From Phycisphaerales bacterium Planc_01 (GTDB lineage Bacteria > Planctomycetota > Phycisphaerae > Sedimentisphaerales > Anaerobacaceae), in the NCBI GenBank assembly GCA_001603075.1, contig LVBB01000080.1, positions 1-38,165 of the forward strand: DNA of 38,165 nucleotides. Direction: 5' to 3'. The notes under the pieces were generated by a model, which ran no database searches, was not told where the DNA came from, and worked only from the letters and a program-made list of their open reading frames with translations. The position numbers and the translations under genes are program-made. Of this stretch, positions 15,720 through 23,179 are shown in pieces. Numbering within the stretch: the first letter of the stretch is position 1; every line of letters begins with the position of its first letter.

Positions 15720-16535
15720 ATGAAACGACATGCGTTTACGTTGATCGAATTGCTCGTCGTGATTGCCGTCATTGCCGTTCTGATGGCCATTCTCATGCCC
15801 GCGCTGAATCTGGCCCGCGACCAGGGACGCAAGATGGTCTGCGCGAGCAATCTGCACAGTCTGGCCCTGGCCAACGGCCTGTACGCCGCCAACAACGACG
15901 ACTGGGGGGTCCCGTGCCGCGTCTTCAACGACCGGGGAACGGTTCTCTGGACGGGGAACCCCGTTTTCCGCACGTACATCGGCTATAAAGGGGCCGAGGA
16001 CTTCCCCGATCAGTCCATCGTGCAGACCCCGAAGAAGTACAAGTGTCCGAGCGACCGGCAGAAGGTATGGGAGCATGCCTACGACGTCGAGCAGGGCAGC
16101 ACGACCGGGACGCTGGTCAGCTACGGCTTCAATATCGAAGACTGGTTTCCCTCCGTCGGGCAGCCCTCGTGGACGGCGACGATGGATATGGCGGTCTTGG
16201 GGTACAAGATGTCCACGATCCCGCACCCGGCCGAGAAGCTCCACTTCAACGAGGGACACGACTGGTGGAGCAAGTGGAGCGGCGCCAATTACATCGCCGG
16301 GTGGGACGTGCTGGGCCAGGACGGCAGCGTCAACGAGTACAAGCAGGTCGGTTGCGGCGGCCCGACGATGTACCGGCACAACCATTCGGCCAATCTGGCC
16401 TTTTACGACGGCCATGTGGAGAGCTGGCGCAAGGAGAAACTCTGGGTTCCGGAGCACGCGCAGGTCAAGCCCTATCAGCCGGGGGTCTGGGTGGTCAAGC
16501 GAGACATCTGGGAAGCCAACGGCGGGGGCTCATAG
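15720..16535 (+). CDS. Prepilin-like protein with N-terminal methylation motif (planctomycete pseudopilin type)
   Basis: The 271-residue product opens with a type IV prepilin signal: a short basic leader MKRHA, then FTLIELLVVIAVIAVLMAI (key residue Glu at +5 after the expected cleavage before Phe), which is also the first membrane helix. The globular part has the CASNLHSLALANGLYAANND segment and CPSD motif common to the planctomycete DUF1559-like/prepilin proteins. It also has HNHSANLAFYDGHVESW, the H-x9-DG-type signature near the C-terminus. Such proteins are numerous in Phycisphaerae; individual roles are unknown. ATG 15720 follows CGGAG; an open upstream extension is not family-like. Its last 20 codons and stop are duplicated at 18472-18534. 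Confidence 0.88.
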   Translation: MKRHAFTLIELLVVIAVIAVLMAILMPALNLARDQGRKMVCASNLHSLALANGLYAANNDDWGVPCRVFNDRGTVLWTGNPVFRTYIGYKGAEDFPDQSIVQTPKKYKCPSDRQKVWEHAYDVEQGSTTGTLVSYGFNIEDWFPSVGQPSWTATMDMAVLGYKMSTIPHPAEKLHFNEGHDWWSKWSGANYIAGWDVLGQDGSVNEYKQVGCGGPTMYRHNHSANLAFYDGHVESWRKEKLWVPEHAQVKPYQPGVWVVKRDIWEANGGGS

Positions 16536-16538
16536 CGC
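16476..16538 (+). repeat. Left copy of 63-bp perfect direct repeat (3' end of the prepilin gene)
   Basis: Bases 16476-16538 are identical to 18472-18534. The repeat covers the final 20 codons and stop of the prepilin gene plus three bases. It begins CAGCCGGGGGTCTGG and ends GGCTCATAGCGC, and the flanking bases differ on both sides. Confidence 0.95.
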
Positions 16539-16665
16539 GGCCGGGCGTCAGGCTCGGCACGCGATCCCTCAATCTCCCCATACCAAGCTTGATGTTTGTC
16601 GAACGCGACAGAAGCTGCGCGGGATGATGTATATTGCCGCAGGGTAGCTGCGGGTTCAGAGCTTC

Positions 16666-16893
16666 CTATGGTTGGTGATTCCTCAGGCGGAATGCAGCCT
16701 GGGATCCTTCTGTCTTCTTGGTGTGCTTGGGCATTGGCGTCGCGTATGGTGAGCCAAGGCTGTAGTTTGGCCCAAAACTGACCCCACAGGCTTTCAATTT
16801 GCCAATAGCCTGGAGGCTCTTGCACAGTTTCCCGGTGTCAACCATCGGGTTGTTCTTTCCCAGGCTCTCAATGTCTATGTTCTGACGTTTCAT
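16666..16893 (-). CDS. Small hypothetical protein, third in the protease unit
   Basis: This frame gives 75 residues from ATG 16893, only 4 bases after the stop of the protease gene, so translation may be coupled. The product is basic and Lys/Ser/Asn-rich (MKRQNIDIESLGKNN, then MVDTGKLCKSLQAIGKLKACG); no membrane segment or known motif is visible. A short hairpin CCGCAG-GGTAG-CTGCGG (16637-16653) lies just downstream. I cannot assign a family, and a chance frame is possible. Confidence 0.4.
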   Translation of the reverse strand: MKRQNIDIESLGKNNPMVDTGKLCKSLQAIGKLKACGVSFGPNYSLGSPYATPMPKHTKKTEGSQAAFRLRNHQP

Positions 16894-16897
16894 AGGA

Positions 16898-17794
16898 TCA
16901 CCAGACAATCTGCTTGTGCTGCCCCTTTACGTGAATCACGCCTCTGGTTCCTAACTTGCGCATGAAATCAATCATCAGGCTCCAGTAGTTCCGTATCAGC
17001 CTCGACAGTTCCGCGTCCTTTCCAAAGTCCTCTATCTCCAGTTTCAACTTGCGCCTGAGCACTTCCATTGAGATACCGTGGCCGTGAGAGTGCCATTCAT
17101 CGGCATCGTTCAATTTCTCGGCTATTTCTGCCGCACGCTTACTCCGCATGGCTGGGGTGACTTTGAGCTTCTTAGTTTTTGTGACCTTCCAATTGCGAAA
17201 CTTGTACTTGGCAAGCCATTGCTCCAGAAGAAATACTGAATGTTTTATCGCATGTTCATAATCGTACAGTTCTGCGGGGTCGAATTTGGCACACAGATAG
17301 GCCATTTCTGCGGTGGTTAGCTCTCCCTTCGTTGCCTTTTCCATCAAATCGCGGAACTTCTTCAGGTAACCAACCGCTGGGCGATAGCCTGTTCCATCTG
17401 GCTTGGGCAACTGAGGGTCGATCGGGCCAAGTACCGAGTAGTAGTCCATGTTTATCGAGTCGCCCGACATCACCAATACCGTCCCAGCAGACATGGCTGC
17501 ATCTGGGACATAGAAATGCACCCGGCGGTAGTGGTGCCGCAAAGCAGTAGCTATTCGCTGAGCCACTTGGAGATACCCGCCTTCGGTCCCCAGGAAGAAC
17601 GCCAATGACGACTTGCTGTGCTTCTGCATCTTCCGGCACTCTATGGCATTACGGATGATGTCATCGGTGCCATAGGCAATACGGCCTGAATAGGCAAGAA
17701 CGTCAGCCTTCAGTCGGTCCTCCAAACGTCCAAGTGCGGCGTCCAACTGTCCTTGAACTAGGGCATTCGCGTCTTGGGCCAGTATGTCAGACAC
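16898..17794 (-). CDS. Clp-fold serine protease, SDH (serine dehydrogenase proteinase) family
   Basis: The 298-residue protein carries the ClpP/SppA/SDH-type serine protease core. It has LAFFLGTEGGYLQVAQRIA (residues 64-82; Gly72-Gly73 likely form the oxyanion hole), YVPDAAMSAGTVLVMSGD (95-112, nucleophile Ser102 in the M-S-A-G-T motif) and YYSVLGPIDPQ (118-128, the downstream active-site segment of this family). Neither a signal peptide nor a membrane helix is evident, so it is probably cytoplasmic. The start is GTG 17794 preceded by AAGGGGAG; the gene begins 16 bases after the upstream 88-residue gene, indicating an operon. Substrates of SDH-type proteases in accessory regions are not established. 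Codon use is less GC-biased than in flanking genes. Confidence 0.8.
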   Translation of the reverse strand: MSDILAQDANALVQGQLDAALGRLEDRLKADVLAYSGRIAYGTDDIIRNAIECRKMQKHSKSSLAFFLGTEGGYLQVAQRIATALRHHYRRVHFYVPDAAMSAGTVLVMSGDSINMDYYSVLGPIDPQLPKPDGTGYRPAVGYLKKFRDLMEKATKGELTTAEMAYLCAKFDPAELYDYEHAIKHSVFLLEQWLAKYKFRNWKVTKTKKLKVTPAMRSKRAAEIAEKLNDADEWHSHGHGISMEVLRRKLKLEIEDFGKDAELSRLIRNYWSLMIDFMRKLGTRGVIHVKGQHKQIVW

Positions 17795-17810
17795 TGTCTC
17801 CCCTTCGAAG

Positions 17811-18077
17811 TTAGGCGTCTCTTTCCTCCTCGATTTTACGCCACCGCGTCTGAACAGCTTGCTTGCCGATCTCGATTCGTCTCTCGGCAGATAGCGCGGC
17901 GGCCCGAGCTTTTCCGCCTTTCAGACCGCCAAGCCTGCCTAACAAAACCGCTGCGGGGTTCTTCCCTTCCTTGATGGCCTTAGCCAATAATTCCCTTTCC
18001 CCGGAGGCATGATCGACTATGGCCTCGAGTTGGTTCAAGTCGAGTTTCTTGCTCTTCGGACGCTCTTTCATCTCCAT
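17811..18077 (-). CDS. Small basic protein with GRLGGLKGGKARAAAL motif
   Basis: This is an 88-residue product from ATG 18077; ATG 18071 is the alternative. The N-terminal half is charged (KERPKSKKLDLNQLEAIVD). The C-terminal half has PAAVLLGRLGGLKGGKARAAALSAERR (key: two Gly-Gly-x-Lys-Gly-Gly-like turns followed by Ala-rich, Arg-rich helix) and ends QAVQTRWRKIEEE. I recall short bacterial proteins with this GLKGG-KAR-Ala pattern but know no function; a nucleic-acid-binding role would fit the charge. The same frame stays open upstream to 18515 but without start-site support. The protease gene follows 16 bases later. Confidence 0.7.
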   Translation of the reverse strand: MEMKERPKSKKLDLNQLEAIVDHASGERELLAKAIKEGKNPAAVLLGRLGGLKGGKARAAALSAERRIEIGKQAVQTRWRKIEEERDA

Positions 18078-18216
18078 AGTATACCATCGGGGTTTTCTGG
18101 ATGCGACTTGAATTTTTGACCGCTCAAGTATATGCTTCGGCAACCGCCAAGGATGGTTCAGGCGTTTCTGGCCTGTCGGTGAGTGTTCTCGCCATTCCCT
18201 AAAAGGACATACGGCA

Positions 18217-18354
18217 ATGGGAAAGAACGAAAAGACGTCAAAGAATGTGGCCTCTAAGGCCAGCAAACTTCTCCGGACATCAAAGAGCAAAACGGTACGA
18301 TCCGTAGGCGCGTCGGCCTTGACCCAGGCCCCGGACAGAAAGAAGTCTAAGTAA
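18217..18354 (+). CDS. 45-residue lysine-rich protein, divergent from the protease unit
   Basis: ATG 18217 has AAAAGGA (18201-18207) 9 bases upstream. The 45-residue product starts MGKNEKTSKNVASKASKLL and ends ASALTQAPDRKKSK. It is highly basic, Ser/Lys-rich and soluble, and below the usual size cut-off of gene callers. The K-N-E-K-T-S-K and S-A-L-T-Q-A-P-D segments resemble a small family I recall from bacterial accessory DNA; the function is unknown. It reads away from the 88-residue protein gene across a 139-base intergenic gap. Confidence 0.65.
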   Translation: MGKNEKTSKNVASKASKLLRTSKSKTVRSVGASALTQAPDRKKSK

Positions 18355-18471
18355 GGCGGGTGTTTGTCCGGTCGCTTGATGACTTTCCGCTGGATTGCGG
18401 TCCTGCGAGATTTGTGTAACGCGTGCCGACAAGACGAGTGGCCTCTGCGCAAGTCAAGTTGTGGCCGATTC

Positions 18472-18534
18472 CAGCCGGGGGTCTGGGTGGTCAAGCGAGA
18501 CATCTGGGAAGCCAACGGCGGGGGCTCATAGCGC
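18472..18534 (+). repeat. Right copy of 63-bp perfect direct repeat
   Basis: This stretch is identical to 16476-16538. Here it has no gene upstream: it is a free copy of the prepilin 3' end, including an in-frame TAG, directly before the PAP2 gene's 3' end. Confidence 0.95.
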
Positions 18535-18559
18535 CGTCGGGTTTCAGCGGGCGGCAGGC

Positions 18560-19354
18560 TCAGAACTGACGCAGAAGGTTGATTCCGACCGCGGGGTCCT
18601 CGTGGTTACCGTAGTAGGGCAATACGTCGAATCCCGCGATCTGCGGCCCCTCGTGGCGGCGGGCGACGGTGTGGCCGACGACCCAGCCCAGGCAGGCGCC
18701 GAAAACGACGTCGCTGGCCCAGTGGTCGCCCTGGTCCATCATACGCCAGGCGACGACGCCGGCGCCGAGGTAGGCGGGCAGAGCGACCTTCAGGCCGTAG
18801 AACTCGTGCAGGACCGAGGCGACGGTGAACGAGCTGGACGTATGGCCGCTGGGCCAGGCCCAGATCTCGCCGTCGGGCTGGTCGTTGTTGCGGACGGCCT
18901 TGAGCGCGCCGGTGACGACGCCGTTGATCGTCAGGGCCGAGAGCATCGTGACGGCCCGCTGTTTGCTGACTTCGTTCTGCTTGTCGGCGCTGACGACGTA
19001 CCAGAGCGCTGCGGCGGGAAGGTGGAACGCAGGCGAGCCGACCACCTTGAGGGTCTCGCCGCCGAAGTTGCCGAATCCCTCGTGTCGGTCGAAGTGGTCC
19101 GCGACGTCGTCGTCGGCGTTGCCGTTGTGCATCGCCACACTGGCCAGTCCCGCCCAGGCGAGCAGGGCCAGGTTGTCCGGGTGTACGAACGTGGCCTTCG
19201 CGTCGGCCTTGAGCCGGTCGGGGAAGATCCGCAGATCGGCCTTGGCCGACTCGACCCAGCTCGGCGCGGCCTCGTCCAATTCGGCCGCCCCGCCCGGAAG
19301 CGACAGCGCCGAGACACACACGCACAGCAGATTCCTGACCCATCGTGACATCAT
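18560..19354 (-). CDS. Exported PAP2-superfamily phosphatase
   Basis: PAP2 enzymes are membrane-associated acid phosphatases of lipid phosphates, including undecaprenyl pyrophosphate. From ATG 19354 the protein has 264 residues with an N-terminal signal peptide (WVRNLLCVCVSALSLPGGAAE). The three-part phosphatase signature is present in order: KAVRNNDQPDG (about 170-180), PSGHTSSSF (about 186-194), and WRMMDQGDHWASDVVFGACLG (His and Asp of the third motif; quoted in parts). A further in-frame ATG lies at 19405. The C-terminus ends INLLRQF, with a Gly-Asn-His-Glu segment before it. The substrate cannot be deduced. Confidence 0.88.
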   Translation of the reverse strand: MMSRWVRNLLCVCVSALSLPGGAAELDEAAPSWVESAKADLRIFPDRLKADAKATFVHPDNLALLAWAGLASVAMHNGNADDDVADHFDRHEGFGNFGGETLKVVGSPAFHLPAAALWYVVSADKQNEVSKQRAVTMLSALTINGVVTGALKAVRNNDQPDGEIWAWPSGHTSSSFTVASVLHEFYGLKVALPAYLGAGVVAWRMMDQGDHWASDVVFGACLGWVVGHTVARRHEGPQIAGFDVLPYYGNHEDPAVGINLLRQF

Positions 19355-19437
19355 AGGCCGGCGATTGTCGCAGAACCCCGCCGACAAAGCAAGTCTGCGA
19401 TTCATGTCTCTGCCATGCTCTGGTGACCGTGGAGGGG

Positions 19438-20070
19438 CTACTTCAGTTCGACGGACCAGTAGGCGTGGTCGAGGAACTGCTTCCAGGATCGGTAGCGGTC
19501 GTGTCCGAGGTGGACGTGGAGCAGGCCGTTGTCCTTGGGCTTGACGGGCTGGCGGAAGAGGTCCATGCCGGCCTGCTTGGGGGTGCGTCCGCCTTTCTTG
19601 ACGTTGCATCGCGTGCAGGCGCAGACGATGTTCTCCCAGGTGGCCTTGCCGCCCAGACTGCGCGGCACGACGTGATCGAGGGACAGTTCGCTGGTGGGGA
19701 AATGTCTGCCGCAATACTGGCAGCGGTTGCGGTCGCGGGCGAAGATATTGCGCCGGTTGAACTTGACGTCCTTTCGAGGAAGGCGGTCGTAGAACAGCAG
19801 GCGGATGATCCTCGGCACGGCGATATAGAAATTGACGGTGGAGATCCAGTCGTGGCCGTTCGGCTCGAAGCGACGTCGGAACTGGCTGACCTCGCACCAA
19901 CTGGCGAAATCGTAGTTGGCATAGGAACCCTCTTCGAGCGAGACGACCTCGGCCAGGTCGCGGCACAGCAGAGAGAAGGCCCGCTTGACGCCGATGATAC
20001 GGATCGCCATGTAGTGCTTGTTGAGCACCAGGACGCTGCAATTCAAACCGGATTGGCTCTCATAAGACAT
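19438..20070 (-). CDS. HNH endonuclease family protein
   Basis: The 210-residue product has a conserved N-terminal region (VLVLNKHYMAIRIIGVKRAFSL; key Asn-Lys and Arg-Ala-Phe) and an HNH nuclease domain from about residue 110. That domain contains CQYCGRHFP (first CxxC), LSLDHVVPRSLGG (catalytic Asp-His), WENIVCACTRCNVKKGG (Asn and second CxxC) and RTPKQAGM. This architecture is the widespread single-domain HNH protein often found in planctomycetes and cyanobacteria; the role is not established and may be DNA repair. ATG 20070 has GAAGGG about 7 bases upstream and is preferred over ATG 20091. A promoter lies at 20101-20129. Confidence 0.88.
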   Translation of the reverse strand: MSYESQSGLNCSVLVLNKHYMAIRIIGVKRAFSLLCRDLAEVVSLEEGSYANYDFASWCEVSQFRRRFEPNGHDWISTVNFYIAVPRIIRLLFYDRLPRKDVKFNRRNIFARDRNRCQYCGRHFPTSELSLDHVVPRSLGGKATWENIVCACTRCNVKKGGRTPKQAGMDLFRQPVKPKDNGLLHVHLGHDRYRSWKQFLDHAYWSVELK

Positions 20071-20100
20071 TACGATGCCCTTCCGCAACAACTACAACCG

Positions 20101-20129
20101 ATCATACATCGAATCGGTGAGCAATGCAA
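20101..20129 (-). promoter_or_regulatory. Promoter for the HNH gene
   Basis: On the minus strand TTGCAT (20124-20129), 17 bases, TATGAT (20101-20106). It lies between the cold-shock gene and the HNH gene and implies separate transcription of the latter. Confidence 0.55.
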
Positions 20130-20216
20130 GAGGCACCGATAAAAACAGCGTCAAGAGGATTCTTGCGGGATGGCGAAGCGCCGGCGGCTTCGAGGGCAGG
20201 CGGCCCCGGCGCGGGA

Positions 20217-20429
20217 CTACTGGGCGCGGGGGGTCGGCTTGACGTTGGCGGCGCGGGGGCCTTTCTCTCCCTCGACGATGTCAAAGCTAACGGCATCTCC
20301 CTCTTCCAGCGTTTTGAATCCCTCCGCGGTGATGCTCGAATAATGCACGAAGACGTCCCGCCCGTCGGACGTCCCGATGAATCCATACCCCTTCCGTGGG
20401 TTGAACCATTTGACCGTCCCTTCCTGCAT
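20217..20429 (-). CDS. Cold-shock domain protein
   Basis: This 70-residue CspA-type RNA chaperone shows both RNP motifs: KGYGFI (RNP1, about residues 13-18) and VFVHYSSI (RNP2, about 26-33). It also has the usual start GTVKWFN and the block [23 protein letters not shown] 20429 has a strong AAAGGAG 7 bases upstream; an open extension to 20528 is not coding. The C-terminus is extended by PTPRAQ. It lies 95 bases downstream of the HU-like gene. Confidence 0.95.
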   Translation of the reverse strand: MQEGTVKWFNPRKGYGFIGTSDGRDVFVHYSSITAEGFKTLEEGDAVSFDIVEGEKGPRAANVKPTPRAQ

Positions 20430-20524
20430 ACAAGTCTCCTTTGGGAAGACGTTTGGTGCGATTCGTCTGTGCTTGTGGCGTTCTGCGGCGCCGGCCGGGT
20501 CCGTGGGATGTGCGAGGGCGACTC

Positions 20525-20845
20525 TCACAACCTCGGCTTGGCGTCGGCCGATTCGGGGCTGGAACGACTGAGATTCTCCCTCATGAGCCGGCCCATCTTG
20601 AATTTGACGGTGCGCTTCGACGGCACCTCCACGCGTTCGAGCGTCTTGGGGTTCTGCGCGACCCTCGATGCCCGCGTCCGCGTCTCGAAGACACCGAAAT
20701 CCCTGAATTCCAAGCGGTTATCCTGACACAACTCCCTTACAATCTCGTCAAGGAAGGTCTGAACGATCCGTTTTACCGACACCCTCTTGGCCTGTGTGCG
20801 TTCGGCGATGCGGTCGATGAGTTCTTTCTTGGTTACTGTCGCCAT
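20525..20845 (-). CDS. HU/IHF-family DNA-binding protein
   Basis: HU-type proteins bend DNA and compact the nucleoid. The 106-residue sequence starts [16 protein letters not shown], contains the helical dimer body and the strand block [16 protein letters not shown], then the DNA-arm region [19 protein letters not shown] (Asn-Pro marks the arm). HU proteins are usually about 90 residues; the extra C-terminal 15 ([15 protein letters not shown]) is polar and probably disordered. AGAGAGG precedes ATG 20845. A promoter about 230 bases upstream implies a long leader. Confidence 0.93.
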   Translation of the reverse strand: MATVTKKELIDRIAERTQAKRVSVKRIVQTFLDEIVRELCQDNRLEFRDFGVFETRTRASRVAQNPKTLERVEVPSKRTVKFKMGRLMRENLSRSSPESADAKPRL

Positions 20846-21265
20846 ACATTACCTCTCTTGAAGGAAAGATCGCTTCAGAACAGAAACCGCATAGGGTTCC
20901 CCCGCCGTACACTGCAACAACGCGCCGCACCATATTGTCCAGCATCGCATCGAAGGCATTCGGAACCCTTATGGCCGACGAAGACCCTCCCTGCCAGTTG
21001 CGCCGACAGAATGTGCCCACCCAGGAGCGAATCTGCCACCGCCGACACGGAAAGGACAAGCGTCTGCAACCTACTATACAGTAAAGACTTCTATGCAACA
21101 AGTGCTTTTGACCAAAAAATTCCGCTCGCCGGGCCGGTTGCGAGCCGGTCTGCGTGGTTTGTATGGCGGCCGGCTGCAGCGTGGTCGGCCTGCGGCGTTG
21201 GCAGATGGCGAGGCGGGCTGTGGCGGACGCGGATACGCGTCGCCTCAAGAAGGCCGACAGGACGG
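20846..21265. other. Intergenic region: HU leader and divergent spacer
   Basis: No gene is supported. The part up to about 21067 would be the 5' leader of the HU-like gene. It is unusually long for this window (about 220 bases), but no strong hairpin or riboswitch core is recognised. The remainder lies between two divergent promoters. Confidence 0.5.
21073..21101 (-). promoter_or_regulatory. Candidate promoter for the HU-like gene
   Basis: On the minus strand TTGTTG (21096-21101), 17 bases, TATAGT (21073-21078). The -10 is good and the -35 is weak. Confidence 0.45.
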
Positions 21266-21294
21266 TTGACCGGGCGGAGGTTTGGGGTCATAAT
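21266..21294 (+). promoter_or_regulatory. Promoter for the signal peptidase gene
   Basis: TTGACC (21266-21271), a 17-base spacer, and CATAAT (21289-21294). The start near 21301 leaves a leader of about 140 bases. Confidence 0.65.
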
Positions 21295-21442
21295 GCGTTT
21301 TTTGTCCGGTTGCGGCCCGTCGGGGCGACCCGTTGCGCGTCGAGAGCCGGCCTTCGGAATCGCCGGACCGGACGCAGGGAGTCTCGGTCGCCGCCGCGTG
21401 GCGGGGCGATATCGTATTGACGAACGAACAGGACGACCGTGA

Positions 21443-23074
21443 ATGGCTGAAAGCAACCCCCCCAAAGCCCCCGACAAGAGGCCCGCTCACAAGCGAAAGG
21501 ACCGCGCCGGCGAGATCGCCAACACCTTCGAATGGTTGATCACCGCGTTCATTCTGGCCTTCGTCTTTCGCGCCTTTATCATGGAGGCCTTCCGCATCCC
21601 GACCGGCAGCATGGCCGACACGCTGATGGGCGCCCATTTCCAATTGCGCTGCCCGGAGTGTGGATACGGCTACCAGTACGGCTTCATCCCGAGCGCCTAC
21701 CGGATGCGGGACGACACGATCCCGCTGGGGCCGGTGGACGTTCAGCAGACGCGCTGCCCCAGTTGCGGATACCTGGTGCCCGCCAGCAACGGCAATCCGG
21801 TCTCCAACGGCGACCGGATCCTGGTGCTCAAGTGCCTCTATCAGTTCGTCGAGCCCAAACGGTGGGACGTCGTGGTCTTCAAAAACCCGATCAACCCCGC
21901 GGAGAACTACATCAAGCGTCTGATCGGCCTGCCGAACGAGCGGATCGAGATCATCGACGGGGACATCTACATCGACGGGCTGATCGCCCGCAAGCCGCCG
22001 TCGGTGCAGCGCGAGTTGTGGATGCCGGTCTACGACAACGACTACCGGCCGATCAATCCGAACCAGCGAGGCGCATTCAATGGCTATCGCTGGCAGCCCC
22101 CGTTCGACCTGGACGCCTCGGCCTGGGCCGTGAGCGAGACGAACCCCACCGCCCTGGTTCTGGACGGTCGGGCCGATCGGATCGAGACGATGACCTACGG
22201 GGGCCGCTCGGCCAACGATTTCAAGGTCGCCTACGCCTACAACGACGTCCGCACGTACCCGCGCATGCCCGAGTGCAGCGATCTGATGGTGCGGTTCTAT
22301 GTCGAGCCGCAGAGCGACGAAGGCCGCATCGGTGCGACGCTGAGCAAGTACGGCGTCGACTACCGGGCCTGGCTGGACCTGAGCGGCGAGATGGTCCTGT
22401 CGCGCCTCGACGGCGACGAAGAGACCGTGCTGGCCCGCGCCCCGGCCCGGACGCCGGCCTCCGGTGCATTGGCCCTGTTCAAGTTCGCCAATGTGGACCA
22501 CCGGCTGCTTTTCGAGTTCGACGGGAACTTGCTGACCGTGGATCTCGGCCGCTCGCCCGATGCATTGGACCGCAGCCGGATCGACTCGCCGGGCGTGCGG
22601 ATCTTCGGCGCCGGCAAACTGGCGCTCTCGCACGTGGCGATCTTCCGCGACATCCACTATCTGAGCCAGTCGGAAGGGGGGCGCATCCCCCGTGCGACGG
22701 ACGAGGTTCCGTTCACGCTGGATGCGGACGAGTTTTTTGTGCTCGGCGACAACAGCCCCAACAGCGAAGACGGCCGCTGGTGGGGGCCGCCGACGATGGC
22801 CAGCCGGGGGATGGAGCCGCCGCGAGCCGGCGTCGTGCCGCGCTATTACCTCGTCGGCAAGGCCCTGTTCGTCTATTGGCCCAGCGGTTTCGAGTTTCCC
22901 TGGCCCCGGCCTGTGAAGGACCTGCTGCTGCGCAACGCCGATCGAAACATGGGCGCGCGCGTACTGCACACGCTGGTCTCGCTGCGGTGGATTCCGAACG
23001 TCGGACGGATGCGATTCGTCTACGGGGGAATGAACACCGCCGAGCAGGGCACCGCCAGGAACGAGATCGATTGA
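21443..23074 (+). CDS. lepB: Signal peptidase I with zinc-ribbon and lectin-like insertions
   Basis: Signal peptidase I cleaves export signals at the outer face of the membrane. Catalytic features are intact: one membrane helix (about 31-47), the nucleophile Ser56 in RIPTGSMADTL, the general base Lys158 in NYIKRLIGLP, and box E FVLGDNSPNSEDGR near residue 431. The protein is 543 residues, against roughly 180-320 in most bacteria. Two extra parts explain this. The first is four cysteines as CPEC (70-73) and CPSC (105-108), a likely zinc ribbon right after the active serine. The second is about 220 residues (190-410) between Lys158 and box E with alternating beta strands (VRFYVEP, RAWLDLSGEMVL, HRLLFEFDGNLLTVDL, GVRIFGAGKLALSHV). 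This resembles a concanavalin/LamG-type jelly roll. The start is ATG 21443. Confidence 0.9.
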   Translation: MAESNPPKAPDKRPAHKRKDRAGEIANTFEWLITAFILAFVFRAFIMEAFRIPTGSMADTLMGAHFQLRCPECGYGYQYGFIPSAYRMRDDTIPLGPVDVQQTRCPSCGYLVPASNGNPVSNGDRILVLKCLYQFVEPKRWDVVVFKNPINPAENYIKRLIGLPNERIEIIDGDIYIDGLIARKPPSVQRELWMPVYDNDYRPINPNQRGAFNGYRWQPPFDLDASAWAVSETNPTALVLDGRADRIETMTYGGRSANDFKVAYAYNDVRTYPRMPECSDLMVRFYVEPQSDEGRIGATLSKYGVDYRAWLDLSGEMVLSRLDGDEETVLARAPARTPASGALALFKFANVDHRLLFEFDGNLLTVDLGRSPDALDRSRIDSPGVRIFGAGKLALSHVAIFRDIHYLSQSEGGRIPRATDEVPFTLDADEFFVLGDNSPNSEDGRWWGPPTMASRGMEPPRAGVVPRYYLVGKALFVYWPSGFEFPWPRPVKDLLLRNADRNMGARVLHTLVSLRWIPNVGRMRFVYGGMNTAEQGTARNEID

Positions 23075-23179
23075 TCCACCGAAGACCTGCGGCGAATCGA
23101 AGCACCACACGCACGGACGGTCGAAGCCGTGGCGGGCGGGACAGGTCATGCCAGCATATCATTTGGGAGGTGAACGGGA

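Larger units (their letters stand above)
16476..18534. mobile_element. Putative 2-kb inserted cassette bounded by 63-bp direct repeats
   Basis: The 1933 bases between the two repeat copies differ from the surroundings. They are visibly less GC-rich with looser codon use, and encode a Clp-fold protease, an 88-residue basic protein, a 75-residue unknown and a divergently read 45-residue basic protein. The left repeat preserves the intact prepilin 3' end, as integrative elements that target gene ends do. Removing one repeat plus the cassette would leave prepilin followed directly by the PAP2 gene. No integrase, transposase or terminal inverted repeat was found. An alternative is unequal recombination with another prepilin paralogue having the same 3' end. 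Confidence 0.65.

Noticed and set aside
15179-15979. Long minus-strand frame spanning the mre promoter and the prepilin start
   Set aside because: It overlaps a good promoter, two palindromes and the conserved prepilin N-terminus; no motif.
16595-18423. Similar 13-mers TTTGTCGAACGCG (16595) and TTTGTGTAACGCG (18411) as recombinase arm sites
   Set aside because: The match is 11 of 13 and could be chance; with no recombinase in the cassette there is too little support to annotate.
16476-18534. Ordinary insertion sequence with target-site duplication
   Set aside because: The repeat is 63 bp, far longer than IS duplications, and there is no transposase or terminal inverted repeat.
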